Shown here: positions 51,839 to 61,574 of the stretch, one piece after another
Layout: every line of letters starts with the position of its first letter
Position numbering within the stretch: the stretch's first letter is position 1
DNA from: Hyalangium versicolor
GTDB lineage: Bacteria > Myxococcota > Myxococcia > Myxococcales > Myxococcaceae
Direction of reading: 5' to 3'
DNA length: 64,000 nt
Assembly: GCF_020103695.1 (NCBI RefSeq)
Contig: NZ_JAHXBF010000046.1
Location: forward strand, 1-64,000
Translations under genes and position numbers: made by a program
The notes under the pieces: generated by a model
Seen by the model: the letters and a program-made list of their open reading frames with translations, nothing else
What the model was told of the DNA's origin: nothing
The model's database searches: none

Positions 51839-54631
51839 ATGAAGCGCCTGACTTGCATCCTGGCTGGTGTGTTCCTGTGCATTCTTCCCAAGGCAGATGC
51901 GTCCACCTTGCAGTCTCCGGCTCGGCCGGGGAATCCCGCCCAGTATGATCTGCAGGGGCGCGAGATCCTCAGTGCCACCGGAGAGCAGTACCTCATGGAT
52001 GACTCCGCTCATCCTGCACTTCCGCTCCCGGAGCCGACGCGCGGGTCCACCCCGGAGATGTTCTCCCGGCGGGCTGGACTCTCGGCAGAGTCCATTGCTC
52101 CCGCAGCGGCCTCTGGAGAGCTGCAGGTCACGCGTGAGTGGTTCCGATCCATCTTTGGCTACAACATCGGCTCCAAGGGACTCTACGTCGTGGATGTCGA
52201 TGCTGACGGGCACTCCGAGGCGGTCATCAGTGCCGGCTCGTACTGGTACATCGCGTCCAGTCAGGGCAAGGAGTATGTCCAGCGCTGGGTGAGCTCCAAT
52301 GGGCTGTCCATCTCGGCCTTGCGCGTAGCGCAGTTCGACGCGGACCCCGCGCTCGAGATCTTCGTCGCCAATGGCAATCAGCTCCAGGTGTACGACGGCG
52401 CGACCTTGACGGTGCAGAAGACGCTCACCCTGCCGTCCAGTGTCGCGACTGGGCTGACGGTGGCTGACGTGGACGCGGATGGAGCCCTCGAGCTGGTCTT
52501 CTCCGACGCTACCTACTTCAGCAACTCCACGCTGTTCATCCTGGACGCGAACACCGGAGCTGTGGAGTTCCGCGGCACCAACATGGGGGGCTCGTCGTTC
52601 GCCGTGGGGCAGGTGGACGGGGATGCCGCGCTGGAGATCGTCGTCAACACCGGCACCGTGGTGGACGGGCAGAGCCGCGCCGTCGAGTGGAACAACCCGG
52701 ACACCTTCGGCGGCATCGTCCGGGTCGGAGACCTCGACGGGGATGGGCTCGATGAGATCGTGGCCGGATATGCCTGGACCACGGGCCTGCGCGTCTACCA
52801 GGGCGACACGCGTCAGCTCTCCTACTCCGTGCCGGTGTTCAACCTGGCGGCCGTGCGCGTGGCGGACGTCGAGGGCGATGGCACCCAGGAGATCGTCTAT
52901 GGCGATGCGCAGTGGGGCAGCATCCACATCCTCAACGGCGCCACGGGTGCCGAGAAGTGGAAGGTCAGCAACCCGGAGCATGGCGTGACGGAGATCGCCG
53001 TGGGCAACGCGGATGCGGATGGGGCCAGGGAGATCTTCTGGGGAGCGGGGGCGACGTCCACGGGCCCGGATCGGCTCTACGTGGCGGACGCGGTGACACA
53101 CGTGCGTGATTGGCAGAGCCTGGACATCAGCGGTCCCTTCTACGCGCTCACCGCGTCGGATGTGGACGGGGATGGGCAGGTCGAGTTGCTGTCCGGCAGC
53201 TACACGTCCGACAGCAGCTATGGCGATGGCCTCTTCTTCATCCATGACGGAGCCACCCACGCGCTGGAGTACCAGAGCGGTGAGCCCACCGGCCTCGACT
53301 GGACGGGGCTGTGGCGCATCCGCACCGCCAACGTGGATGCCGACCCCCAGCAGGAGATCTTCGTCACCAGCAGCATCACGTACGACGCGGTGCTCCTCTG
53401 CTACGACGGGCTGACCCATGCTGAGCAGTGGCGCATCAAGCTCGATGACGTGAGCTTCCGCGGGATGCAGTTGGCGGATGTGGATGGGGACGGTGTCCTG
53501 GAGGTGGTGACCTCCGTGGCCAACCAGACGGGCGGCACGGTGGGGATCTACGTCTACAACGCCGCGACGGGCGCGCTGAAGTGGAGCACTCCCACTCCGG
53601 GAGTCTCGTCGCTGTCGCTGCTGCGCGTGGCCAATGTGGATGAGGATCCTGCTCTGGAGATCATCGCAGCCCAGTCCAGCCTGTTCATCATTGATGCGGC
53701 GACCCGGACCGTGCAGCTCACGACGGGAACGCTCGGCGTCTCCGCGCTCGAGACGGTGGACATGAATGGAGATGGGCGATCGGAGATTCTCATTGGCACC
53801 AGCTCCGGAGCCATCCAGGTCATCAACGCCACGACCGGCACCGTGAGCCAGACGCTCTATTCGACGACCGGCTCGATCAACGGCCTGGGGGTGGTGGACC
53901 TCACCTCGGATGGGGTGAAGGACTATGTCTTTGCCAACGGGGAGCGGCTGCGCATCGTCAACGGCTCCAGCCGCGCCGAGGCGTGGAGCAGCGAGGTGCT
54001 CGGAACCAATGTGGGTGCGCAGGACAGCCTCCTGGTCGCGGACCTCGATGGAGACCAGCGCCCGGAGATCACCGTCAACGTGGGGACGAACGGGTTCATG
54101 ATCTTCGACGTGGGTCCCGGTGGAGGCATGGCCTCCTATGACCCTGTCCTCCAGACGCCCCGGTGTGGCACGGCGGATGTGAGCTGTGACTCGGGCCTGC
54201 TGCTCCTCGGCCGTGGCTTGCTGGGGCCGGAGCCGAACGCGTCCAACACCTTGTACGGCTCGTGCGAGGACGGGAATGCTGGCACCTTCCATGTGGACGA
54301 GTCGAACGATCGCATCCGCGTGGTGTCCGTGGATGGCACGCCCTTCGCTGCTGGCAAGACGGTGCGCATCGACGCGACCGTCTGGGCCTGGACGCAGCCG
54401 GCCGGGGACAGGTTGGATCTCTACACCGCGGCGGACGCGGGTGCTCCGGACTGGCAGTTCCTCACCACGTTGAAGCCGAGCGCCCCGGGAGCCCAGACGC
54501 TGTCGACGACGTACGTGCTGCCCACGGGGACCCTCCAGGCTGTCCGTGCGCGCTTCCGCACCCAGGGCAGCGCGCCCTGCGGCGCTGGGACGTACAGCGA
54601 CACCGACGATCTGGTGTTCACCGTGAAGTGA
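51839..54631 (+). CDS. Exported FG-GAP/VCBS-repeat protein
   Basis: A 930-residue secreted protein (signal MKRLTCILAGVFLCILP, cut near ADA-ST). It contains at least a dozen calcium-binding loops of the DxDxDGxxEI(V/L) type, for example DVDADGHSEAVI, DLDGDGLDEIVAG, DVEGDGTQEIVYG, DVDGDGQVELLSG and DMNGDGRSEILIG. The spacing of about 45-60 residues is consistent with one or two seven-bladed beta-propellers. A C-terminal beta-sandwich (about 800-930) follows, with Cys pairs. AAGGAG precedes the ATG. A surface adhesion or binding role is plausible but unproven. Confidence 0.88.
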   Translation: MKRLTCILAGVFLCILPKADASTLQSPARPGNPAQYDLQGREILSATGEQYLMDDSAHPALPLPEPTRGSTPEMFSRRAGLSAESIAPAAASGELQVTREWFRSIFGYNIGSKGLYVVDVDADGHSEAVISAGSYWYIASSQGKEYVQRWVSSNGLSISALRVAQFDADPALEIFVANGNQLQVYDGATLTVQKTLTLPSSVATGLTVADVDADGALELVFSDATYFSNSTLFILDANTGAVEFRGTNMGGSSFAVGQVDGDAALEIVVNTGTVVDGQSRAVEWNNPDTFGGIVRVGDLDGDGLDEIVAGYAWTTGLRVYQGDTRQLSYSVPVFNLAAVRVADVEGDGTQEIVYGDAQWGSIHILNGATGAEKWKVSNPEHGVTEIAVGNADADGAREIFWGAGATSTGPDRLYVADAVTHVRDWQSLDISGPFYALTASDVDGDGQVELLSGSYTSDSSYGDGLFFIHDGATHALEYQSGEPTGLDWTGLWRIRTANVDADPQQEIFVTSSITYDAVLLCYDGLTHAEQWRIKLDDVSFRGMQLADVDGDGVLEVVTSVANQTGGTVGIYVYNAATGALKWSTPTPGVSSLSLLRVANVDEDPALEIIAAQSSLFIIDAATRTVQLTTGTLGVSALETVDMNGDGRSEILIGTSSGAIQVINATTGTVSQTLYSTTGSINGLGVVDLTSDGVKDYVFANGERLRIVNGSSRAEAWSSEVLGTNVGAQDSLLVADLDGDQRPEITVNVGTNGFMIFDVGPGGGMASYDPVLQTPRCGTADVSCDSGLLLLGRGLLGPEPNASNTLYGSCEDGNAGTFHVDESNDRIRVVSVDGTPFAAGKTVRIDATVWAWTQPAGDRLDLYTAADAGAPDWQFLTTLKPSAPGAQTLSTTYVLPTGTLQAVRARFRTQGSAPCGAGTYSDTDDLVFTVK

Positions 54632-54723
54632 CGTTCTCGTGAGGGAGGTGGCTGGAGGTTGTGGTTTTCCCCAGCCGCCTTGTCCCTCGAACCGCTGGAT
54701 CGTTTGCGTTAGATGGCGCCGCC

Positions 54724-57396
54724 ATGACCCCCCGTCACGTCTATGGCTCGTCCCGATTCAACGCTCCCGGCACGTTCTTGGGGATCGGCTTCTCCTCGGA
54801 CTCAAAGACCCTGGTGGCACTCATGCCGGGAGAGGGTTCCTCCCGGTGTGTGTCCTTCAACATGGAGGACGGCGCTGTCGCCAGCCAGCAGGAGATCAAA
54901 GGTACCTGGAGGGATATTCGTGTCCTGCCAGGAGGAGATCTCATCGTTTCGACGTGGGGGAAGGTGCAGCGGGTCTCCACGAGCGGGAAGACGGTCTGGA
55001 CGGTGAAGGGCGAGCAGGCGCTTCACCTGGCCGCAGTGAGCCTGGACGGCGCGTTGCTTGCCACCGTGGAGGATGAGACTGCCCAGATCCGGGAGGCGAA
55101 GAAGGGCACTGTCGTCCATACCTTGAAGGAGAAGGAAGGGGACATCTACGGCATCGCCTTCAGCGCGGAGGGTGGGTTGCTGGCGACCGGCTCCTCGAAG
55201 GGGATGGTCCGCCTGTACGATGCTCGCAGCGGCAAGGAACAGGCGAAGCGCAAGGGCACCAAGACTCTGACCCTCGCGTTCTCTTCCAACGGAGAGCAGC
55301 TCCTCGTCGGCCATGGTGCGGGAAAAATCGAGCTGCTGCAGGTGGAGGGCCTCAAGCCCCTCTCGCCCATCCTCGGCCATCACGAGTTCCCAGAGGGGGG
55401 CGATGCGGGCTGCCGGTGGGTTGGCTTCTCGCCGGACGGAAAGAGTGCGTACTCGCTGGGCAACGAGCGCCGGTTGCGCTCCTGGCGCGTTCCGGATGGC
55501 GAAGAAGGGTGGGTGATCGAGGTCCCCTGGCGGCATGCGCAGGGCGCGGTGACGGCGCTGTCTCCGGATGGCCGCTGGATTGCCACCGGATCCACCGCGG
55601 GCGCCCTGAGTGTCTGGTCGGCGGAGGACGGAAAGCCCGTTGTGCGGAATGCGGCGCCTACGCGGCTCGAAGGCCTCGCGCTCACCCCCCAGGCAGTGCT
55701 GGCTGCATCGGGGAGGACCTACGTCTCCTGGGATCGCAAGACGGGCGAGATAACGGAGATTCTCTCGGGGTTCCCTCCGACCGACGTAAAGGCACTCGAG
55801 TCGGGGCTGCTGGTGCGGCTGGACTACGAGAACATCTTCGTCGGGGAGAAGCTCGATCCCGACGCGGCCTCGGCCTTTGCCCTCTCCACGTACGCTTCGG
55901 GCCCTCTGGCGCTCTCTCGGGGAGGCGCGCTGCTCGCGGCGCCGGCCCAGGAAAACGTCGAGGTGTGGGATCTGAAGCGGAGTTCGCGCATCGCGGCGCT
56001 TCTGCACGACAATTCAGCGCGGGCGTGCGCCTTTGGCCCGAAGGACGCGTGGCTGGTGACCGCGGACACGAACCTCCATATCTGGCGGCTTGGAGAGGAG
56101 CCGGAGCTGATCCGCGACATCCCGCTCGCGTTCGAGAGCGAGGAGGGAGACATGCACGTACGCGGGCTCGCTGTCTCCGAGCGGGGTTGGATCGCCGTCA
56201 GCGTGGATGGGACCGACAACAACAACGATGCGCAGTGCTCGGTCGTGTTGGCCGATCCCCGCAGCGGCAAGCTGGTGGCGCAGTTGAAGCGCCCGGGAGT
56301 GCGGCTGGGGCAGGTGGCCTTCGTGGGCGCGGCGCTCATCGCGGTGCCGGACTCCTCGGGACAGTTGCTCCTCGCGGACGTGAGCAACCCGGCGAAGCCG
56401 CGCTGGCTCAAGCCCCAGGAGGCGGAGGATGTCTGGCCCGAGAGTGAGAAGGGGAAGGAACTGCCGCTGGCCGTACTCGGAAGTGACGTGGCGTATGTGG
56501 GGCCGGATGGCAACGTGGTCGTGAAGACCCTGGCTGACGTGAAGCCGGAGACCGAGGCGCCCTTCCTGCTCGGAGTGGAGGGCTCGGAGGGAGCAGGGGC
56601 TCAGCCAGCGGCTGCGAAGGCGGAAGCCCTGTTCGAGAAGCGCCTGGCGGGGACGCGCTTCCTCTTCGTCGGCCGTTTCAAGGAAACCAGCGCGGACTTT
56701 CGGGAGCTGACCGTGAAGGAACTGGGCGGCGAGGTGGCCACCAAGCCGGACGCGAAGGTCACCCACCTGGTGCTTGGCGAGAAGCCTTCCGCCAAGGTTG
56801 AGTCCGACCTGAAGGCCAAGGGGGCGAAGTACAAGCCTTTCACGGAGAAGGCGCTGATGAAGCTCCTGCTGCCGACGGCGGCGGAGGCGCGCGCCCTGCT
56901 GCGCAGCGAGGTGAAGGACGGCGCCAAGAGGTGGAACGCCTGGCGTGAGCGGTACGTGGAGGCTCGTGGCGAGGACTTCCCCACGCCGCTCCAGGGCATC
57001 GAGCTGGAGGGGCTGGATCTGCGTAAGTACAAGCTGGCGGTGCTGGACTTCACCGGGGCGAAGTTGGCGGGCGCGAACTTCGCGGGAGTGGATCTCTTCG
57101 ACACCATCTTCCGCAACGCCAACCTGAGCGGCGTGGACTTCAGCAAGGGCAAGTGCTTTCGGACCGTCTTCACCGGAGCGAATCTGAGCAAGGCCCGCTT
57201 CGGTGGTGTCGAATTGTCGAGTGCCCGCTTCGACGGAGCGGACTTGCGGGAGGCGGATTTCCGCGACGCCAAACTCATTTACGCCGACTTCTCTGGCGCT
57301 GACCTGCGCGGGGCCTTGTTGCCGAAGAAGCTGCCCGACAACATGAAGCACAACGCGAAGACCCGGTGGCCCGACGGAGTCCGGCCACCGGGGTGA
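54724..57396 (+). CDS. WD40 - BRCT - pentapeptide-repeat fusion protein
   Basis: An 890-residue cytoplasmic protein. Residues 1 to ~620 carry WD40-like repeats (IYGIAFSAEGGLLATGSSKGMVRLYDA, WVGFSPDGKSAYSLGNERRLRSW, VTALSPDGRWIATGSTAGALSVW), probably two propellers. A BRCT domain (about 640-720) reads LAGTRFLFVGRF, LTVKELGGEVATKPDAKVTHLV, YKPFTEKALMKLL. After a helical linker, pentapeptide repeats (about 765-870) include DFTGAKLAGANFAGVDLF and GADLREADFRDAKLIYADF. BRCT domains are rare in bacteria outside NAD-dependent DNA ligase. No function is known for this order of domains. The ATG at 54724 begins MTPRHVYGSS. Confidence 0.87.
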   Translation: MTPRHVYGSSRFNAPGTFLGIGFSSDSKTLVALMPGEGSSRCVSFNMEDGAVASQQEIKGTWRDIRVLPGGDLIVSTWGKVQRVSTSGKTVWTVKGEQALHLAAVSLDGALLATVEDETAQIREAKKGTVVHTLKEKEGDIYGIAFSAEGGLLATGSSKGMVRLYDARSGKEQAKRKGTKTLTLAFSSNGEQLLVGHGAGKIELLQVEGLKPLSPILGHHEFPEGGDAGCRWVGFSPDGKSAYSLGNERRLRSWRVPDGEEGWVIEVPWRHAQGAVTALSPDGRWIATGSTAGALSVWSAEDGKPVVRNAAPTRLEGLALTPQAVLAASGRTYVSWDRKTGEITEILSGFPPTDVKALESGLLVRLDYENIFVGEKLDPDAASAFALSTYASGPLALSRGGALLAAPAQENVEVWDLKRSSRIAALLHDNSARACAFGPKDAWLVTADTNLHIWRLGEEPELIRDIPLAFESEEGDMHVRGLAVSERGWIAVSVDGTDNNNDAQCSVVLADPRSGKLVAQLKRPGVRLGQVAFVGAALIAVPDSSGQLLLADVSNPAKPRWLKPQEAEDVWPESEKGKELPLAVLGSDVAYVGPDGNVVVKTLADVKPETEAPFLLGVEGSEGAGAQPAAAKAEALFEKRLAGTRFLFVGRFKETSADFRELTVKELGGEVATKPDAKVTHLVLGEKPSAKVESDLKAKGAKYKPFTEKALMKLLLPTAAEARALLRSEVKDGAKRWNAWRERYVEARGEDFPTPLQGIELEGLDLRKYKLAVLDFTGAKLAGANFAGVDLFDTIFRNANLSGVDFSKGKCFRTVFTGANLSKARFGGVELSSARFDGADLREADFRDAKLIYADFSGADLRGALLPKKLPDNMKHNAKTRWPDGVRPPG

Positions 57397-57409
57397 CGTC
57401 CGCGCCGCT

Positions 57410-57443
57410 CCAGGCTCCTTATGGAGTCGCGGGAGGAGCCTGG
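57410..57443. terminator. Hairpin between convergent genes at 57.4 kb
   Basis: CCAGGCTCCT (57410-57419) and AGGAGCCTGG (57434-57443) form a 10-bp stem with a 14-base loop, overlapping the last codons of the minus-strand lipoprotein gene. It starts 13 bases past the WD40-BRCT stop. Confidence 0.6.
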
Positions 57444-60424
57444 CAGATGCTGCGGTAGCGGATCTGGATGTTCTCGCCCGTCTTCGGCACCGCGGCGGAC
57501 TTGAACACCAGGGCATTGCGCGAGGCGTCGTACGTCCAGAGGGACGGATCCACCGTCTGTCCCTGGACCCGGACCGACATCTCGGCCGTGCCCGACGGCT
57601 TGGAGGTGAGGGGGAAGTCCGCCTGCGGATCCCCCGCGCGGCCGATGAGCTTCGCCAGGAAAGGCTGGTAGTCGCCCTCGCATACCGAGCCCACCGCGCC
57701 GCCCGTGGCCTGGGCCACCGCGGAGAAGCGCGGTGCCGAGGTCTGCGCCGTGCTGCAGCTGTTGCCGGTGGGCACCAGCGCGTAGAACTGCGTGCGGTGC
57801 GACATGCCCGGGCCCTTGATGGCCTGGAGGAACTGGATGTAGCTGTCTGGCTCGAAGCCCGAGTGGTCGTCCTCGTCGGCCACCGCCACCACGGCCAGGC
57901 GCGCCGTGGACCTCACGAAGCCCAGGTTGCCGTCATTGGGCAGCGCGGTGCGCGGGTCGTCCTGGCTGTCCACCAGCGGCGAGGACAGCGCCTGCCGCGT
58001 GGTCTCCAGGCCCTGCACCAGGTTGTGGCACAGCCCGACGCTCACGTTCGCCTGGAGCGCCGTGGCCGCCTCGGCCGCCAGGCTGCTCACCACGCGCTGG
58101 CTGCTGCCGTCCACCGGGACGATGCGCCCACCTTCTCCGCCCTGCGCCGGCCCACCGCACGCCGTCCCGCGCGGCACGAGGCCCGTGGTGGTGACCGCCA
58201 CTCGCAGCTCCACGCCCTCCTGCCGGGCGCGATCCAGCCACCCGGGGATGGCCGCCTGCAGCCGCTGCTGGAAGGTCTCCATGGTGGTGGTGTTGGACAC
58301 CACGAAGAGTACGTCGAGCTGGCTGTCCGTGCCCTGGACGAACTTGTCCAACTGGACACCCTCGTGGTTCGTCTCCGCCAGCAGCGGCACCACCAGCCAG
58401 TCCGGCTCGTTGGTCGCGTGGACGAAGAGCGGACTGTAGTGCTGGCCCAGCACGTTGCGTGCGTACGTCACCTCCAGCTCGAAGCCCTCGGCCGGCGCCA
58501 GCGTGCGCGGAGCCGTCAGCGGCGTGATGAGCTGGAACTGGTTGCTCGTGCCGGCGCCGATCTGCGCCCCGTCCACGGTGATGGGATAGGGGCACTGGTT
58601 CGAGATGAGCGTGCGGCGGGGCTTCGTCTCGCAGTCGTAGCGGATGGGCCCGAAGTCCACGAAGCCCGGCGCGGCCACCAGGCACGAGGCCTGGGACACG
58701 CCCTTCAGCGGCAGCGTCACCGTGGGGTGGGCTGGGTCGTTCACCGTGAGCTGCAGCTCGCCCCCGTAGGAGCCCGCCACCGGAGGCCGGAAGGCCACCT
58801 GCGTGCTGAAGGCCGTGTCGTACGGCAGCACGCCGCCCGTGAGCGGGCCGCCGGGCATGAAGAAGGCCCCGCCCGCGTCATTGGAGATGTGGATGTTCTT
58901 CACCGCGCACTCGGCCCGGCCCGGGTTGCGCATGTACACGCCCAGCACCGCGCCACGGCCCGGCGCCACGTTGCCGAAGTCGAGCGCCGGCTGGGGCCGC
59001 AGCTCGAACACGCACGGACCGCTGGCACGCGCCCGGCCGGTGAGGACGACGGTGCGCTCCGGGGTGAAGGGATCGCTCGAGGCCAGCGTGAGCGTGGCCT
59101 GGAGGTTCCCCTCCTGCTGCGGCTCGAAGTACACCGTCAGCTCCAGGGCGTCATTGCCCGGCGCGATGGCCAGCGAGTCCGCCTCCAGCGCCGGCCACGT
59201 CCCGCCCTTCCACGGGTAGGTCTGCGTACCGCGCTTGGGCACGTCCACGTTGAAGTTCCCCGAAGAGCCATCCCCGCGCACGCCCAGGAAGATGAGGTTC
59301 CCGTTGGTGCCGCCGTTGGAGATGCGAATGACCTTGCCCACCTTGCCGCCCACGGGCAGCTCGCCGAAGTCCAGCGCCGCCGGAGCCACCGCGAGCGTGG
59401 GCTGACCGCCCCGCGCGTCCAGCCCCACCTGGGTCTCACGCGGCTTGTCCGACTCGTACTGCATCTTCAGATCCGCCGTGTTCGGGCCCGAGGTCCGCGC
59501 CGCGAACCGCATCTTCAACTCCACCGCCTCGTTGGGGCCCACCGTCTGGCCATTCAGGACGGTGAGCGCGGAGAAGGATGGATCCGTCGTGGTCAGCTCG
59601 GAGATCGTCACCGGCCGCCAGGTGATGTTGCGCACCCGCGCGCGGCTCTCGGTGCTCTCGTGCACGGGGATGGGTGCGAAGGGCACCGGCGTCGGCTCGA
59701 AGACGAAGGCGCTCGCCACTGAGTTGCCCACCAGCTTCGCCGTCGTCGGCGTGCAACCCTCGCAGGCCCGCGCCTCCACCAGCGCTCCCATCTGCCCCAG
59801 CGCTCGCGGCAGGTACTTCGCCTGGAGCTGCTGCGTGCTCAGCGGCGGGATGGTCACGGTGTCCGTGGAGAACGGATCCGCGCCGTCTCCGGCCACCTGC
59901 ACCGTGAGCGGCAGATCCACCGGGTTGGTCACCGTGAGCGTCAGCGTGCGGTCGCTGTCCACCTCGAGCGTCTCGAAGTCCAGCACGGGAGGATCGATTC
60001 GAATGGGCGTCGGTGCGCCCTGGCCTCGCACCGTGACGGTGCTCTCCCGGCCGGTATTGGCGTCGGTGGCCACGCGCAATTGCTCTTCGGTGGGCCCCTC
60101 GTGCAGCGGGTGGAAGCGCACCAGCACTTCCTTGGACTCGCCCGGCAGCACCCGGCCGCCCTCCACCAGCTCCACCTGGTACGCGGCGTTGCCCTGCAGC
60201 GCCAGCGCCTCCAGCGCGGAGAAAGGCACATAGCCGACGTTGCGGATCAGCACCTTCTGTTCCCGCCACTCGCCGACGGGCACCTCGCCAAAGTCGAGCT
60301 GCTCCCTGTCGACCACCGCGGCCGCCTGTACCGAGCGAGTGTTCCCCGGCTCATGGCACGCCGCCATCATGGCCGCCGTTACCGCCAGCCCGAGGACCCG
60401 TCCCCAGCCCCACCCCTGCCTCAT
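57419..60424 (-). CDS. Choice-of-anchor-D lipoprotein with degenerate vWA-like C-terminus
   Basis: A 1001-residue lipoprotein (signal ending MMAACHEP). The first ~650 residues are repeated Ig-like anchor-D/ASPM-SPD-2-Hydin modules. Each begins with a (L/I)DFG.V.VG or DF..L.V strand (REQLDFGEVPVGEWREQ, PPVLDFETLEVDSDRT, PAALDFGELPVGGKVG, PALDFGNVAPGRGA, PGFVDFGPIRYDCE). A vWA-like domain follows (about 680-960) in which the MIDAS motif DxSxS is replaced by LDVLFVVSNTTTME, so metal binding is doubtful. Cysteines suggest disulfides. GGGAG lies five bases before the ATG at 60424. Likely a surface or periplasmic scaffold. Confidence 0.88.
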   Translation of the reverse strand: MRQGWGWGRVLGLAVTAAMMAACHEPGNTRSVQAAAVVDREQLDFGEVPVGEWREQKVLIRNVGYVPFSALEALALQGNAAYQVELVEGGRVLPGESKEVLVRFHPLHEGPTEEQLRVATDANTGRESTVTVRGQGAPTPIRIDPPVLDFETLEVDSDRTLTLTVTNPVDLPLTVQVAGDGADPFSTDTVTIPPLSTQQLQAKYLPRALGQMGALVEARACEGCTPTTAKLVGNSVASAFVFEPTPVPFAPIPVHESTESRARVRNITWRPVTISELTTTDPSFSALTVLNGQTVGPNEAVELKMRFAARTSGPNTADLKMQYESDKPRETQVGLDARGGQPTLAVAPAALDFGELPVGGKVGKVIRISNGGTNGNLIFLGVRGDGSSGNFNVDVPKRGTQTYPWKGGTWPALEADSLAIAPGNDALELTVYFEPQQEGNLQATLTLASSDPFTPERTVVLTGRARASGPCVFELRPQPALDFGNVAPGRGAVLGVYMRNPGRAECAVKNIHISNDAGGAFFMPGGPLTGGVLPYDTAFSTQVAFRPPVAGSYGGELQLTVNDPAHPTVTLPLKGVSQASCLVAAPGFVDFGPIRYDCETKPRRTLISNQCPYPITVDGAQIGAGTSNQFQLITPLTAPRTLAPAEGFELEVTYARNVLGQHYSPLFVHATNEPDWLVVPLLAETNHEGVQLDKFVQGTDSQLDVLFVVSNTTTMETFQQRLQAAIPGWLDRARQEGVELRVAVTTTGLVPRGTACGGPAQGGEGGRIVPVDGSSQRVVSSLAAEAATALQANVSVGLCHNLVQGLETTRQALSSPLVDSQDDPRTALPNDGNLGFVRSTARLAVVAVADEDDHSGFEPDSYIQFLQAIKGPGMSHRTQFYALVPTGNSCSTAQTSAPRFSAVAQATGGAVGSVCEGDYQPFLAKLIGRAGDPQADFPLTSKPSGTAEMSVRVQGQTVDPSLWTYDASRNALVFKSAAVPKTGENIQIRYRSICQAPPATP

Positions 60425-60600
60425 CGTCGCTCCCGCCGTTGTCTCGGCCCGCATTGCGTGCGCTTCCGTGCCCCCGCTCATTTCAATGGGCGTACCAACG
60501 CCTGATCGCTCGAAGGCCCTCGGAAGATCAGCGGGTTGCGAGGATCAGTGACGAACTGTGACCGGGGAGGGAAAGGCGTTGTCCTTCAGGGTGGAAAGGC

Positions 60601-60643
60601 TTTTCCCTACCCGAGGGATGCTGAGCTGGGGTTTTTCCCTACC
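60601..60643. repeat. Direct repeat TTTTCCCTACC upstream of the anchor-D gene
   Basis: Copies at 60601-60611 and 60633-60643, 32 bases apart, in the gap between the hydrolase stop and the lipoprotein start. On the minus strand they read GGTAGGGAAAA. They may be binding sites; a GGAAAGGCTTTTCC near-palindrome overlaps the first copy. Confidence 0.4.
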
Positions 60644-60661
60644 TCCAGGGCAGGCAGGCGT

Positions 60662-61510
60662 TCAGCGGATGAAGTAGTCGAGCGCGCGAGCCACGGCCTC
60701 GGGCTGCTCCATATGGACGTGGTGGCCGCCGGACAGCGTGAGGATCTTCGGTGAGCGCAGGGCGGCCAGGCGGGCGCGGGCGCGGGCGTCATCCAGGTGC
60801 AGGCCCTGGCTGCCATGGATCACCTGCACCGGGCAGGTGATGGCGGAGGAGACGGCGAGCCACTGGGCCTCGTCCCAGCCCTGGCCGAAGCGGCGGCGGT
60901 GTCGTGGATCGAACCGGAAGCGGTAGCTGCCCTCGGCGGACTCGGTGCCGTAGCGCGCCAGGTGGAGCGAGGCGGCCTCGGTGAGCGAGGGATTGGTCTC
61001 TCGCAGCCGCGCCGCGGCGGCCTCCACGGTGGGGTAGCTCTTGCGGCGGGCCGGGCGCTGCACGTCATCCAGGAAGCCGCGCAGGCGCTCCGCCGTGTTC
61101 GAGGCGTCGCCTCCAGAGGGGCCCAGGCTCTCGATCAGGGAGAGGCTCTTCACCCGGTCGGGACGTGCCGCCGCGTAGGCCGAGCCGACGATGCCGCCCA
61201 GGGAGTGGCCGACGATGTGGACCGCGGGGATCTTGAGATCGTCCAGGGTGGCGTCCACGTCGAGCAGGTAGTCCGGGAAGGAGTAGTGGGCTCCCAGGGG
61301 GATGTGCTCGCTGCGCCCCATGCCTCGGAAGTCGATCAGCAGCAGGCGCCAGGCGTCCGGGAGGTGCTCGAGCACCCAATCGAAGGCGTGAGAGTGGTCC
61401 AACCAACCGTGGAGGAAGAGGACGGTGGGAGCGCCCTTCGGGTTGCGCTCTCGGACGTGGACGGCGACAGCCTGGGAGAGGATGGTGAAGGACTCGAAAG
61501 TTGGCGGCAC
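60662..61510 (-). CDS. Alpha/beta hydrolase
   Basis: A 282-residue cytoplasmic hydrolase. Visible landmarks are the oxyanion strand VLFLHGWLDHSHAFD, the DFRGMGRSEHIP loop, and the nucleophile elbow IVGHSLGGIVGSAY. The acid strand is VQVIHGSQGLHLDD and the catalytic His sits in SGGHHVHMEQPEAV. The GGHHxHxxxP ending is typical of the MEST/serine-hydrolase-like subgroup of the family. Substrate unknown. It precedes the anchor-D lipoprotein gene on the same strand, separated by about 240 bases. Confidence 0.93.
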   Translation of the reverse strand: MPPTFESFTILSQAVAVHVRERNPKGAPTVLFLHGWLDHSHAFDWVLEHLPDAWRLLLIDFRGMGRSEHIPLGAHYSFPDYLLDVDATLDDLKIPAVHIVGHSLGGIVGSAYAAARPDRVKSLSLIESLGPSGGDASNTAERLRGFLDDVQRPARRKSYPTVEAAAARLRETNPSLTEAASLHLARYGTESAEGSYRFRFDPRHRRRFGQGWDEAQWLAVSSAITCPVQVIHGSQGLHLDDARARARLAALRSPKILTLSGGHHVHMEQPEAVARALDYFIR

Positions 61511-61574
61511 ACGGGTCTCCTGGGACCCCGGCTTATCCTGTTCGGCGGGCGGAGAGAACCGCCCCGAGTCATGC

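Noticed and set aside
57797-59722. Plus-strand open frame of 641 codons
   Set aside because: Shadow of the anchor-D lipoprotein; very rich in Arg, His and Gln with no recognisable fold.
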